Shown piece after piece: positions 20,729 to 29,125 of a stretch of DNA of 36,147 bases. Below the pieces are notes generated by a model, which did not search any database, was not told where the DNA came from, and worked only from the letters and a program-made list of their open reading frames with translations. Source of the stretch: Myxococcales bacterium (GTDB taxonomy: Bacteria > Myxococcota_A > Bradymonadia > REDH01); the NCBI GenBank assembly GCA_947496715.1, contig CANMDT010000021.1, positions 1 through 36,147 on the forward strand, given 5' to 3'. Position 1 is the first letter of the stretch. Each line of letters starts with the position of its first letter. The position numbers were made by a program, and so were the translations under genes.

Positions 20729-22180
20729 TCAGACCTTCGATCCGCCAACTGTCATGGCATCAATTTTTACTGTCGGAATGCCCACGCCAACCGGCACAGA
20801 CTGGCCATCTTTGCCGCAGGTCCAGCGCCCGTCGCTCAGCATGAAGTCGCTGCCGACCATCGACACCCGCGTAAGGCAGTCCGGACCGTTTCCGATCAGG
20901 TTCACATCCCGCACCGGCGCCGTGATCTTGCCGTCTTCGATGAGGTAGCCCTCGGTCACCGAGAAGACGAAGTCGCCATTCGAGATGTTGACCTGCCCGC
21001 CCGAGAACGACCGCGCAAAGATGCCGTTCTTCACGCTCGCGATGATCTCCTCCGGCGAATGCTGGCCGGCCATCATCACGGTGTTGGTCATACGGGGCAG
21101 CGGCACATGCTTGTAGTCTTGGCGCCGGCCGTTGCCGGTCGCGCGAAGGTGAAAGGCCTTCGTCGAGAGGTGGTCGTGCATGTAGCCGCGCAGAATCCCA
21201 TCCTCGATGAGCACGTTGCGCGTCGGCGTATTGCCCTCGTCGTCCACATTGATGCTGCCGCGGCTCGACGGCAGCAGGCCATCGTCCACGATGGTGCAGA
21301 GCGGCGAGGCCACGCGGTCACCAATGCGGTCGCTGTAGTTCGAGGTCTTCTTCCGGTTGAAGTCGGCCTCGAGTCCGTGGCCGATCGCCTCGTGCAGCAG
21401 GATGCCCGAATCGCCGTGGCCGAGCACCACCGGCATCGAGCCCGCAGGAGCCTCCTTCGCATCGAGCATCGTCACCGCAATGCGCGCCGCCTCTGCGCCG
21501 AGGTGCTCCGGCGTGTGGGTCGCAAAGTACTCGAGCCCCACGCGGCCGCCGCCGCCCTCCACGCCCGTCTGGCGCCGCCCTTCGCGCTCGGCCACCACGC
21601 TCACATTGAAGCGCAGCATGGGCTGGTCATCCGAGACGAACTTGCCGTCGCTCGTCACGATGAGGATCTGCTTGCTCGACTCCGCCAGCGACACCGTCAC
21701 CCGCTTCACCCGCTCGTGGTAGCTGCGGGCGGCCGCATCGGCGCGGCGGAGCAGGTCGAGCTTGCTGAGCGCATCGGCTTCGAAGGTGGGCTGCCCGATG
21801 GGGTAGAGCGAGAGCGCCGGCACGCCGTGCAGCTCGATGCCCCGTTCGAGGCCGCCGCCCATCGCGATCGAAGAGGCCGTCTCCGCCGCGCGGAGCAGCC
21901 CCTCCGACGAGAGGTCTTCGGTGTAGGCGTAGCCCGTGGCCTCGCCCGCTAGCACCCGCACGCCGCAGCCCAGGTTGATGGCCCGGTCGATCTCCTGGAT
22001 GCGCCCATCGTCGAGCACCATGACCGCCGAGACCCGGTGCTCAAAGTAGAGGTCGGCATGGTCGCCGCCGCGCGAGAGAGCACGAGAGAGCACCTTGCGG
22101 CCGAGGTCGGCATCGATGCCAAAATGTTCGAAGTAGGGAAGATGCATGCTGTCTGCTGCCTTGCGAGAGTGAGTGTTCAT
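20729..22180 (-). CDS. tldD: TldD-family metalloprotease subunit
   Basis: A 483-residue partner of TldE. The zinc motif HEAIGH (263-268) in LLHEAIGHGLEADF is intact, along with GDRVASPLCTIVDDG, GSINVDDEGNTPTRNVLIEDG and NGDFVFSVTEGYLIEDGKI, all typical of TldD. It degrades unfolded peptides inside the chamber formed with TldE. The ATG at 22180 overlaps the stop of the upstream small exported-protein gene (ATGA), which favours this start; an internal ATG at 22147 is a second choice. No RiPP precursor or cyclase was seen nearby. Confidence 0.95.
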   Translation of the reverse strand: MNTHSRKAADSMHLPYFEHFGIDADLGRKVLSRALSRGGDHADLYFEHRVSAVMVLDDGRIQEIDRAINLGCGVRVLAGEATGYAYTEDLSSEGLLRAAETASSIAMGGGLERGIELHGVPALSLYPIGQPTFEADALSKLDLLRRADAAARSYHERVKRVTVSLAESSKQILIVTSDGKFVSDDQPMLRFNVSVVAEREGRRQTGVEGGGGRVGLEYFATHTPEHLGAEAARIAVTMLDAKEAPAGSMPVVLGHGDSGILLHEAIGHGLEADFNRKKTSNYSDRIGDRVASPLCTIVDDGLLPSSRGSINVDDEGNTPTRNVLIEDGILRGYMHDHLSTKAFHLRATGNGRRQDYKHVPLPRMTNTVMMAGQHSPEEIIASVKNGIFARSFSGGQVNISNGDFVFSVTEGYLIEDGKITAPVRDVNLIGNGPDCLTRVSMVGSDFMLSDGRWTCGKDGQSVPVGVGIPTVKIDAMTVGGSKV

Positions 22181-22677
22181 TTGGGTTGCGCGCTGCCTGC
22201 AGGCAGCAGCGGAGAGCGGGTCGCCACGGAGAGACAGCGGGCCCCAATGGGAGGCAGCTTCACCGCCACAGGCACCGTTGCACCGCGCGGCGTGAGCGTG
22301 CCGAGGTCGAGCTCCTTGAACCATTCGATGGGGTCACAGGCCACCGCCCCCTTCGGATCGGTGCGCAGGCCCGGGCAGCGGCCCAGATGGAGCCGGTAGT
22401 TCCCCTCGGGAACATCGCTGGCGTAGAACGAGAGACTCAGCGAACCAGGCCCCGTGAAGGTCCCCGCCGTCTCGGCCACCGCCACCACCTGCCCGTTGGT
22501 CCGAAGCTCCGCATGCATCGGCTGCTCGTAGCCGAGCCCGTAGGCACACTGCGGCAGGTAGGTGGCGACCACCATCAGGTCGCCGCGCGGCGGCGCACTG
22601 CCCGACACCACCACCGCACACGCAAGCCCCGCGAGAGCGTTCAGGAGGCGTCGTGCTGCGGGTTTCGTGGAGTGCAT
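22177..22677 (-). CDS. Small exported protein of unknown function
   Basis: A 166-residue protein with a classical signal peptide (basic N-terminus, ALAGLACAVVVSGSA). Cys17 is not in a convincing lipobox, so it is probably secreted or periplasmic. The mature part looks beta-rich (DLMVVATYLPQC, SLSLSFYASDVPEGNYRLHLGRC) and holds four Cys (near residues 44, 100, 113 and 148), possibly two disulfides. I do not recognise the family. It is the first gene of the tld unit and overlaps tldD by four bases, an unexpected partner for a cytoplasmic protease pair. Confidence 0.65.
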   Translation of the reverse strand: MHSTKPAARRLLNALAGLACAVVVSGSAPPRGDLMVVATYLPQCAYGLGYEQPMHAELRTNGQVVAVAETAGTFTGPGSLSLSFYASDVPEGNYRLHLGRCPGLRTDPKGAVACDPIEWFKELDLGTLTPRGATVPVAVKLPPIGARCLSVATRSPLLPAGSAQPK

Positions 22678-22751
22678 GGGGGCTATCTGGTAACCACTCC
22701 ACCCGACACTGCCAAGCGCGTCGCAACCCGCCCACCACGCCCCGCTCCACC

Positions 22752-23543
22752 ATGCAGCACTCCATCGCCCGGCCCGGCGGCTACACCCTCTACGCCGAGT
22801 CCCACGGCGAAGGCGCTGCGCTCGTCTTCCTCAACGGTCTGTCGCAGTCCACGGCCAACTGGATGAGCCACACCCGCGCCTTTCGCGACCGCTTCCGCGT
22901 GGTCGTCTACGACGCCCGCGGACAGGGCCGCAGCACGCTCGGACAGGGCCCCATCTCGCTCGCCGGCCATGTCGGCGACCTCCGCGCGCTGCTCGACGAC
23001 CTCCACATCGAGACCGCCCACATCTGCGGCTTCTCCCACGGCGCCCGCGTGGCCCTCGCCTTCGCCGCCGCCGCGCCCGAGATGACCTCCACGCTCATCC
23101 TCACCTCCACGGGCGCCGATGCCGACGGCCGCCGCCGCGCCATCATCGAATCCTGGCGCCACATCCTCCGGCTCGGCGGCGTCGAGGCCCTCGCCTGGGC
23201 CAGCATCCCGACCATCCTCGGCGCCCGCTTCCTCGGCGAGCTCGACGGCCAACTCGAACCGCTCGTCCGCGCCACTGTGCAGCGCAACCAGCCCGACGGC
23301 CTCGTCGCACTCCTCGAAGGCATGACCGGCTACCCGCCCGCCGACCTCGACGCAGCGGCCGTCACGGCCCGCGCGCTCCTCATCACCTCGCTCGAAGACC
23401 CGCTCGTCTCGGCCGAGTCTGCGACCCGCCTCGCCTCGCTCCTGCGGGCCCACCACGAGGCCTGGTCGGGCGCCGGCCACACCATCCCCATCGAGCTCCC
23501 CGAGCGCTGGCGAACCACCGTCGCCACCTTCCTCGAAGGCTGA
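22752..23543 (+). CDS. Alpha/beta-fold hydrolase
   Basis: A 263-residue single-domain alpha/beta-hydrolase with a complete canonical triad: Ser95 in GFSHG, Asp216 in SLEDPLV and His243 in GAGHTIP. LVFLNGLSQ supplies the oxyanion-hole loop and VVYDARGQGRS is the conserved strand and loop before the elbow. The family covers esterases, lactonases and C-C hydrolases such as MenH and BioH; the substrate is not deducible. It lies between the tld unit and the thioesterase gene, facing the latter's 3' end with only 3 bp between the stop codons. It could belong functionally to the acyl-CoA cluster, but is on the other strand. Confidence 0.85.
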   Translation: MQHSIARPGGYTLYAESHGEGAALVFLNGLSQSTANWMSHTRAFRDRFRVVVYDARGQGRSTLGQGPISLAGHVGDLRALLDDLHIETAHICGFSHGARVALAFAAAAPEMTSTLILTSTGADADGRRRAIIESWRHILRLGGVEALAWASIPTILGARFLGELDGQLEPLVRATVQRNQPDGLVALLEGMTGYPPADLDAAAVTARALLITSLEDPLVSAESATRLASLLRAHHEAWSGAGHTIPIELPERWRTTVATFLEG

Positions 23544-23546
23544 GCC

Positions 23547-24233
23547 TCAGCTCTCTTTCTGCTGCAGCGCAATCTTGCGGAACCGGGCCGCGTCGAGCTG
23601 CACAAACTCGCCCCACGACTGCGCCAGCCGCTGCTCGCCGTCCCACAGGTCGGCATGCACCTTCACCCGGTTGCCCTCACGACCAACCTCACGCGCGCGC
23701 AACACCAAGCCGGTGTGCAGCCGTGTCGGCTTCTCGAACTGCACCTCGATGCTGGCGGTGACGCAGGGGTAGCCGTTCGTGATGAGCACATAGCCCATCG
23801 CCTGGTCGAAGATGGTCGCGACCAACCCGCCATGCACCCAGCCGGGCGCGCCGCCATGCGCATGCTCAAAGACCACCTCGCCGATGACCTCTTCGCCCTC
23901 GCGCCGAAGCCGCAGCGGCGGCGCAAACGGGTTGGCCCGCCCGATGATCGACTGCCGGTCTGCATACTGCTGCGGCGACTGGCTCAGCTGCCCGCCCTCG
24001 TAGGCCTGCTTCACGCTCCACTCAGGATGTGCCTCAAGCAGCGCAGCGGCCTCGTCGATGAGCGCCGCCGCCTTCGCGAGCACCTCGGGCGGCGCGAAGG
24101 TTACCACCACCTTGTGGGCCACCCTGCGCGTCGACTCCGACACACGCCTACGCCCCGCCCACTGCGGGTCGGCAACCTCTTCGGGGATCTCCCAGAAATC
24201 CCGCGTCAGCGGCCCCATCGGCAGCTCGCTCAT
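23547..24233 (-). CDS. Hotdog-fold thioesterase (PaaI-like)
   Basis: A 228-residue protein whose C-terminal half is a hotdog domain: GAPGWVHGGLVATIFDQAMG carries the HGG-x(3)-A-x(3)-D-type active-site motif of PaaI/4HBT thioesterases, followed by TASIEVQFEKPTRLHTGLVLRA in shortened family form. The N-terminal ~90 residues are an extra helical part. It probably hydrolyses an acyl-CoA, freeing CoA from stalled intermediates. The ATG at 24233 overlaps the acyl-CoA synthetase stop (ATGA). It is the last gene of the eight-gene leftward operon that begins at the SCP2 gene. Confidence 0.85.
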   Translation of the reverse strand: MSELPMGPLTRDFWEIPEEVADPQWAGRRRVSESTRRVAHKVVVTFAPPEVLAKAAALIDEAAALLEAHPEWSVKQAYEGGQLSQSPQQYADRQSIIGRANPFAPPLRLRREGEEVIGEVVFEHAHGGAPGWVHGGLVATIFDQAMGYVLITNGYPCVTASIEVQFEKPTRLHTGLVLRAREVGREGNRVKVHADLWDGEQRLAQSWGEFVQLDAARFRKIALQQKES

Positions 24234-25858
24234 GGGTTGGCCAGCGCCGTCGCCGTCGTCTTTGCCCAGCGGTAGTCGGGCTTGCCGCTCGGGTGCCGCT
24301 CCATCGATTCCACGAACCAGACGTCGCGCGGAACCTTGTAGCCTGCCACCTTCGTGCGGCAGTGAGCCATGACCTCTTCGGGCGTGACCGTCACGCCGTC
24401 GCGGAGCTTGAGCAGCGCGGTGACCCGCTCGCCCCAACGTGGATCAGAAACGCCCACCACGACCGCATCGTAGATCGCGGGATGGCCCTTGAGCGCCTCT
24501 TCCACCTCTTCGGGGAAGACCTTCTCGCCGCCCGTGTTGATGCAAACCGCGCCGCGACCGAGCAGCGTGATGATGCCCTCTTCGTCGATGGTCGCAAAGT
24601 CGCCCGGGATGACCCAGCGGCGCCCCTCCTTGTCATGCACAAAGGTGGCCGCCGTCTTCTCCGGCGCCTTGTAGTAGCCGAGCGGGATGTGGCCCGTGCG
24701 CGCAAGCTTGCCGATGCGCGGGTCGCCGGGGGCAATCGGCTGCATCTCCTCGTCGAGCACCGCCGTGTTGTCGCCCAGCATGAAGAACTTCACGGGGCCG
24801 CCCTCGCCGGTGTCGAGCGCAGTGCCCTGGTGACCCGTCTCCGACGCGCCGAAGTTGTTCAGAATCATCGTGTAGGGCAGCAGCTTCTTGAGCTTCTGCT
24901 TCACATGCTCCGACAGCACCGCTCCCGCCGAGGTGACCACGTAGAGGTTCGACAGGTCATACTTGCCGGGGTTGGCCTCGAGCATCTCCGCGAAGGGCCG
25001 CGCCATCGCGTCGCCCACCAGGTTGAGCACGCCCACGGCCTCCCGCGAAATCGACTCCAGCGTCAGCGCCGCGTCGAAGCTCCGGCCCGGCGTCAGCACC
25101 ACCTTGCCGCCCGTCATGAGCGCAATCCACGAGGCAAACTGGGCAGCTCCGTGAATGAGCGGAGCGGCCGGCGAGATGCACGTCGGGCTCGTGTTGCCGG
25201 CCACAATGTGCGCCGCAACCTCGCTCGGATGGCTCACGGGATCGTCGCCCGGGCGACCGCCCTGAAGACCCGCAAAAAAGATATCTCCCTGGCGCCACAT
25301 CACGCCCTTGGGCATGCCCGTCGTGCCGCCGGTGTAGACGATGTAGAGGTCGTCATCCGATCGCTCTTCGAAGTCGCGCACGCCATTGTCGTGCGCCGCA
25401 AAGTCGCGGAACCAGCCGCTCTCCACGCCCTCAATCGTAGGCGCCGTCCGGCCCGAGTTACCGGCCTCCGTCCAGACCACCGTCGTAACGGGCGTCTTCT
25501 CCGCCAGCGCACCGCTCACCTCGCCTGCGAGGTCCGACTCCGCAAAGAGCATCGTCAGGTCGCCGTCGTGCACCAGGTACTTCAGCTCCTCGGCAACATA
25601 GCGGTAGTTCACATTGATCGGCACCGCCCGCAGCTTGAAGGCTGCGAGCATGGCAATCATGTATTCCTCACCGTTGTAGAGGTAGAGGCCGAGGTGCTGG
25701 CCGGCCTTGAGGCCGCGGTCTGCCAGCGCATGCGCGAGCCGGTTGGCACGCGTGTCGAGCTCGGCAAAGGTAAAGCGGGCGCTGCCGCTGACGAGCGCAG
25801 TCCGGTCGGGGACCACGTCGGTGACGCTCTCGTAGAGGTCGGCGATATTGAAGTGCAT
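24230..25858 (-). CDS. Acyl-CoA synthetase (AMP-binding, FadD-like)
   Basis: A 542-residue ANL-superfamily ligase that activates a carboxylic acid to acyl-AMP and then acyl-CoA. It shows the P-loop YTGGTTGMPKGV (about 175-186), NNFGASETGHQG (motif A5), the hinge-containing LLGRGAVCINTGGEKVFPEEVE, and the catalytic Lys526 in PSGKPDYRW. It resembles mycobacterial steroid/fatty acyl-CoA ligases of the FadD17/FadD19 type, from general pattern only. The ATG at 25858 starts a standard N-terminus. It lies 34 bp after the upstream thiolase-like gene and overlaps the thioesterase gene. Confidence 0.92.
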   Translation of the reverse strand: MHFNIADLYESVTDVVPDRTALVSGSARFTFAELDTRANRLAHALADRGLKAGQHLGLYLYNGEEYMIAMLAAFKLRAVPINVNYRYVAEELKYLVHDGDLTMLFAESDLAGEVSGALAEKTPVTTVVWTEAGNSGRTAPTIEGVESGWFRDFAAHDNGVRDFEERSDDDLYIVYTGGTTGMPKGVMWRQGDIFFAGLQGGRPGDDPVSHPSEVAAHIVAGNTSPTCISPAAPLIHGAAQFASWIALMTGGKVVLTPGRSFDAALTLESISREAVGVLNLVGDAMARPFAEMLEANPGKYDLSNLYVVTSAGAVLSEHVKQKLKKLLPYTMILNNFGASETGHQGTALDTGEGGPVKFFMLGDNTAVLDEEMQPIAPGDPRIGKLARTGHIPLGYYKAPEKTAATFVHDKEGRRWVIPGDFATIDEEGIITLLGRGAVCINTGGEKVFPEEVEEALKGHPAIYDAVVVGVSDPRWGERVTALLKLRDGVTVTPEEVMAHCRTKVAGYKVPRDVWFVESMERHPSGKPDYRWAKTTATALANP

Positions 25859-25892
25859 GCAGAACCTGTCGTCTGAAAAAGAAGTCGGGAGA

Positions 25893-27050
25893 CTAGGGCT
25901 TCTCGGCGCCCACAATCCACATCGCGAAGTACTGAGAACCGCCGCCGTAGGCATGGCCGAGCGCCTTCTTCGCGCCCTCCACCTGATGCTCGCCCGCGGT
26001 GCCCCGCACCTGATGCGCAGCCTCCAGGAAGCGGAGCATGCCCGAGGCCCCAATCGGGTTCGACGAGAGTACGCCGCCCGACGGATTGATGGGCTGCCGG
26101 CCGCCGAGCATCGTGTCGCCCGAGTCGACCATCTTCCAGCCATCGTTGGCGTCCGCCAGCCCGATGTTCTCGAGCCACATCGGTTCAAACCAGGCGAAGG
26201 GAACGTAGATCTCGGCGGTATCGATCTCCCGCTTCGGGTCGGTGATACCGGCCTCTTTGTAGAGGGCCTTGGCGCAGTCCGAACCGGCCTGCGGCAACAC
26301 CTGATTACGGCGGGGATAGAGGATCGCCTCGGTCCGGTTCGCCGTGCCATGCACCCATGCAACCTTCTTGCCGCTCGCCTCGGCCACATCCTCCGAAACC
26401 AGGATCATCGCGCCGGCGCCGTCAGACGAGGGGCAGGTTTCGAGGTAGCGGATGGGGTCCCAGAGCACGGGAGAGTTCTTCACCATGTCGATGGTGATCT
26501 CCGGCATCTGGAGGTGGGCGTAGGGGTTCTTGAGCGCGTGGATCCGGTCCTTGTAGGCCACCTGCCAGCCGATATGTTCGGGGGCGCCGGTGAACTCGAT
26601 GTAGGCCCGCACGAAGGGGGCGAAGTAGCCTCCTGCACCAGCCGTCGTGGGCGGCGAGAAGGGATACTTCGGGGAGAGCGCCCACATCGCGTTGCTCTCA
26701 GACTGCTTCTCCCAGGCGAGCGTCAGCACCCGCTTGTGGATGCCCGAGGTCACCAGATGGGTCGCGAAGATGGCGGTCGAACCGCCCACCGAACCGGCGG
26801 TATGAACGCGGAAGACCGGCTTGCCTGCCGCGCCGAGCGCGTCGGCCAGGTAGAGCTCCGGCGTCATCACCCCTTCGAAGAAGTCAGGTGCCTTGCCCAT
26901 CACGACCGCATCGATCTCGTCGAAGGTCATGCCCGCATCATCGAGCGCACGCAGCGCGGCTTCGCGGACAAGGCCCGACATCGAGAGGTCTCCACGCTTC
27001 GCCGCGTGGTGCGTCTGGCCAATGCCAAGTACTGCGCAGCGCTGCTTCAT
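25893..27050 (-). CDS. Thiolase-fold lipid-transfer/aldolase-like protein, subunit 1 (no catalytic Cys)
   Basis: A 385-residue thiolase-fold protein of the SCP-x/Ltp type. Its N-terminus (CAVLGIGQTHHAAKRGDLSM) and CPSSDGAGAMILVSED match this branch. The active-site Cys expected in a N-C-A-S/T-G-type motif is Ser in AGSVGGSTAIF, and the G-H-P motif near the C-terminus is S-N-P in LSSNPIGASG. True thiolytic activity is therefore unlikely. Actinobacterial Ltp2 and proteobacterial Sal1, which partner with DUF35 proteins, are retro-aldolases with similarly non-thiolase active sites. It overlaps the next thiolase-like gene by ATGA. I infer a retro-aldolase or acyl-transfer subunit acting on a beta-hydroxyacyl-CoA. 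Confidence 0.85.
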   Translation of the reverse strand: MKQRCAVLGIGQTHHAAKRGDLSMSGLVREAALRALDDAGMTFDEIDAVVMGKAPDFFEGVMTPELYLADALGAAGKPVFRVHTAGSVGGSTAIFATHLVTSGIHKRVLTLAWEKQSESNAMWALSPKYPFSPPTTAGAGGYFAPFVRAYIEFTGAPEHIGWQVAYKDRIHALKNPYAHLQMPEITIDMVKNSPVLWDPIRYLETCPSSDGAGAMILVSEDVAEASGKKVAWVHGTANRTEAILYPRRNQVLPQAGSDCAKALYKEAGITDPKREIDTAEIYVPFAWFEPMWLENIGLADANDGWKMVDSGDTMLGGRQPINPSGGVLSSNPIGASGMLRFLEAAHQVRGTAGEHQVEGAKKALGHAYGGGSQYFAMWIVGAEKP

Positions 27051-28093
27051 GACCTCTCCTCCAGGACGGCAATCAGGTTGTGTTGAAGGGCCGGTCCCGA
27101 CGAGGCGTGACCCACCGTGCGGCTCGCCTCGCCACGATGGATGGCCGATGCGGCACGACCGATGGCAGCAAGCCCCGCCACCATGACCGACTGGGCGGCG
27201 CGGGTGCCGCCGCTCGGATTCACCTTGGCGTCGGCCGACAATCCCGCCTGCTTCAGTGCCTCGAGTGCGATGACCTCTTGCGGGCCGAAGGGGGCATGAA
27301 CCTCCACAATCTGCGTCGCCTTCGCGCCCACGCCGGCAAGACGAGCAGCCTTCTCGAGCGACGGAGACTTCGACAGGTCGCGTGCGCCGAGCGAGTGGCC
27401 ATCGGCGATGTGGGCCATCGACTGAATCCAGGCCGGTCGCGCGCAGACCGAGCGAGCATAGTCGCCACGGGCGATAACCATTGCGGCCGCGCCATCCGAG
27501 AAGCGGGGAAGGTCGCTCGCACGGAGCGGCCGGTGCAGGTAGGGCTCCGCCAGTGCGGCCTCCACCGAAACCGCAAGCCCGGCACGCACCGCCACCTCTG
27601 CAAACTGCCGCTCGGTTGCGCCACTCGCCAACATCGCGCTCGCCTGCAGCGCCGCCACTTCCGCCGCGTTGATGCCCGTCGGCGCGAGGTAGTAGGGGTC
27701 GAGCTGGAGCGCGAGCACCTGCATCAGGTCTTCCGCAGCGTTCGCGCCGAAACAGTAGATCAGCGCCGCATCGATGTCGCCATGCTGCAGCCGCACCCAG
27801 GCCTCATAGAGCGCCCAGGCACCATCCATCTCTACGTGCGACTCCTCGATGGGCTTGGAGACGCCCGCGCCATCCATGGCCATGATCCACGAGAAGGGGC
27901 GGCCAACGAGCATGTCGCAGCTGCCGGAGACCGTGAAGCCGATCCGGTCGCGCGCGATCCCCGCGCCGTCGGTGGCACGCGATACAATGGTCTGAATGGT
28001 CTCGATCTCATCGAGCTGCGAGGCCTCAGCTGGCGACAGCTCCACAAACGAGACAATCGCGATCTCCTCGCGGGATGTGTTGAAGGTCGACAT
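27047..28093 (-). CDS. Thiolase-fold lipid-transfer/aldolase-like protein, subunit 2 (no catalytic Cys)
   Basis: A 348-residue, shorter and more diverged thiolase-like protein. In the active-site region it has ESHVEMDGAWALYEAW, so Glu replaces the catalytic Cys. The C-terminal motifs are VNPSGGTRAAQSVMVAG and VGHASSGPALQHN; a GH pair survives but not in the usual G-H-P form. In this branch two thiolase-fold proteins commonly pair as heteromers. It overlaps the DUF35 gene by one base (TGATG) and the next thiolase-like gene by four. It is likely a partner subunit of the neighbour rather than a separate enzyme. Confidence 0.78.
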   Translation of the reverse strand: MSTFNTSREEIAIVSFVELSPAEASQLDEIETIQTIVSRATDGAGIARDRIGFTVSGSCDMLVGRPFSWIMAMDGAGVSKPIEESHVEMDGAWALYEAWVRLQHGDIDAALIYCFGANAAEDLMQVLALQLDPYYLAPTGINAAEVAALQASAMLASGATERQFAEVAVRAGLAVSVEAALAEPYLHRPLRASDLPRFSDGAAAMVIARGDYARSVCARPAWIQSMAHIADGHSLGARDLSKSPSLEKAARLAGVGAKATQIVEVHAPFGPQEVIALEALKQAGLSADAKVNPSGGTRAAQSVMVAGLAAIGRAASAIHRGEASRTVGHASSGPALQHNLIAVLEERS

Positions 28094-28602
28094 CAGATGT
28101 GCTCCCGGATCTGGGCGAGCGGACGGTCGGGCTCGCCGGTCGGAACGAAGTAGCGGATGGTCTCGAGCGAGAGCTCTGCGTCGGCCTCATCGACCCACTC
28201 CGCACGCACCCGCATGCCCATCCGGACCTCGTTCACGTCGCAGCCGCCGACCAGGTGGAACAGCGCCACATCGGCGCCGTCGAGCAGCACGCTGGCGCAC
28301 ACATAGGGCGGCTTGAGCTTCTGCCCCTCGAAGGGGATATTGACGATGCAGAAGGTGGTGATGGTCCCCGTCTCGGGCAGCACCCGCTCGTCGCCCATCG
28401 GGCAGCCGCAGGTGGGGCAGGCACCGCGCGGCGGCACATAGACGTAGTTGCACGAGGGGCAGACCCGCCCAACGATGCGGCGCTCTTTCATGCCCCGCAG
28501 AAAGCGCGACAGGTCCTTGCCGGCCCGCGCTCGGAACTTGAGCGAAACGGGCGACGCCATCGTGGTCACATCCTTGACCACAGCTTTGGTTGCTTCAGAC
28601 AT
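28093..28602 (-). CDS. DUF35 OB-fold protein with an intact zinc ribbon
   Basis: A 169-residue protein. After a short N-terminal helix (KDLSRFLRGMKERRIVGRVC) comes a rubredoxin-like zinc ribbon with Cys48, Cys51, Cys62 and Cys65 (CPSC and CPTC), then an OB fold containing GTITTFCIVNIPF and PPYVCASVLLDGADVALFHLVGG. DUF35 proteins bind thiolase-fold partners; in actinobacteria the DUF35 domain of ChsH2 is required for the Ltp2 retro-aldolase in cholesterol side-chain loss. A strong AGGAGG-type site precedes the ATG, suggesting high expression. Confidence 0.88.
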   Translation of the reverse strand: MSEATKAVVKDVTTMASPVSLKFRARAGKDLSRFLRGMKERRIVGRVCPSCNYVYVPPRGACPTCGCPMGDERVLPETGTITTFCIVNIPFEGQKLKPPYVCASVLLDGADVALFHLVGGCDVNEVRMGMRVRAEWVDEADAELSLETIRYFVPTGEPDRPLAQIREHI

Positions 28603-28611
28603 CGCTCCTCC

Positions 28612-29061
28612 TCAATTCACAGGTTCAAAGCAGCGGATGTCGCGCAGGCTGCCCGTCCGGCTCTCCGACCAGACCAGCTTCACCCGCGTGCCAACCGGGC
28701 AGGCCTCGAGCGACGCGCAGGCGACCGCATGGAGCATCGCCGTGCTCGCGCCGTCGAGCTGAATCAGCGCATAGGCAAAGGGCTCCTGCAGCAGGTGGCG
28801 TGGCTCGGGCGCTGCCACCCAAGTCGCCGCCGTCACAACGCCCTCTTCGGCTGCCGGCTCCAGCCCCGCAATCGCAGCACCCGTCTCCGGGTCCCACTCC
28901 AGCGGCGGAACAACCAGCTTGCCCGACGCGGTCCGCGCACCGAGCAGCCGACCGTCACGCAGCGCCGTAAAGAAGGCGCTCATCACCGGGCCCAGCGACC
29001 GCCGGTAGGTGTATTCCATCACATAGGGCGCCTCGAGGACGCCATCGATCGGCTGCTGCAT
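28612..29061 (-). CDS. DUF35-like OB-fold protein with a degenerate zinc ribbon
   Basis: A 149-residue protein similar in layout to the next gene: N-terminal helix with FTALRDGRLLGAR, a segment KLVVPPLEWDPETG where the ribbon should be, then an OB fold with EPFAYALIQLDGASTAMLHAV and GTRVKLVWSE. All four ribbon Cys are missing, so it probably has no metal. Two DUF35 proteins next to two thiolase-fold proteins suggest a two-plus-two complex, perhaps with one catalytic and one structural pair. The ATG at 29061 has GGAGAG upstream; the gap to the aldehyde dehydrogenase gene is 64 bp. Confidence 0.72.
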   Translation of the reverse strand: MQQPIDGVLEAPYVMEYTYRRSLGPVMSAFFTALRDGRLLGARTASGKLVVPPLEWDPETGAAIAGLEPAAEEGVVTAATWVAAPEPRHLLQEPFAYALIQLDGASTAMLHAVACASLEACPVGTRVKLVWSESRTGSLRDIRCFEPVN

Positions 29062-29125
29062 GCTCGCTCTCCGTCTGTGGCTGTTGCGGCAGAACGGCCA
29101 CCCCCGTGAGGGCGGCCGGCTCCGC

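Noticed and set aside
19624-20844. 406-codon open frame antisense to tldE
   Set aside because: Arg/His-rich antisense shadow; the opposite strand encodes a well-conserved TldE protein.
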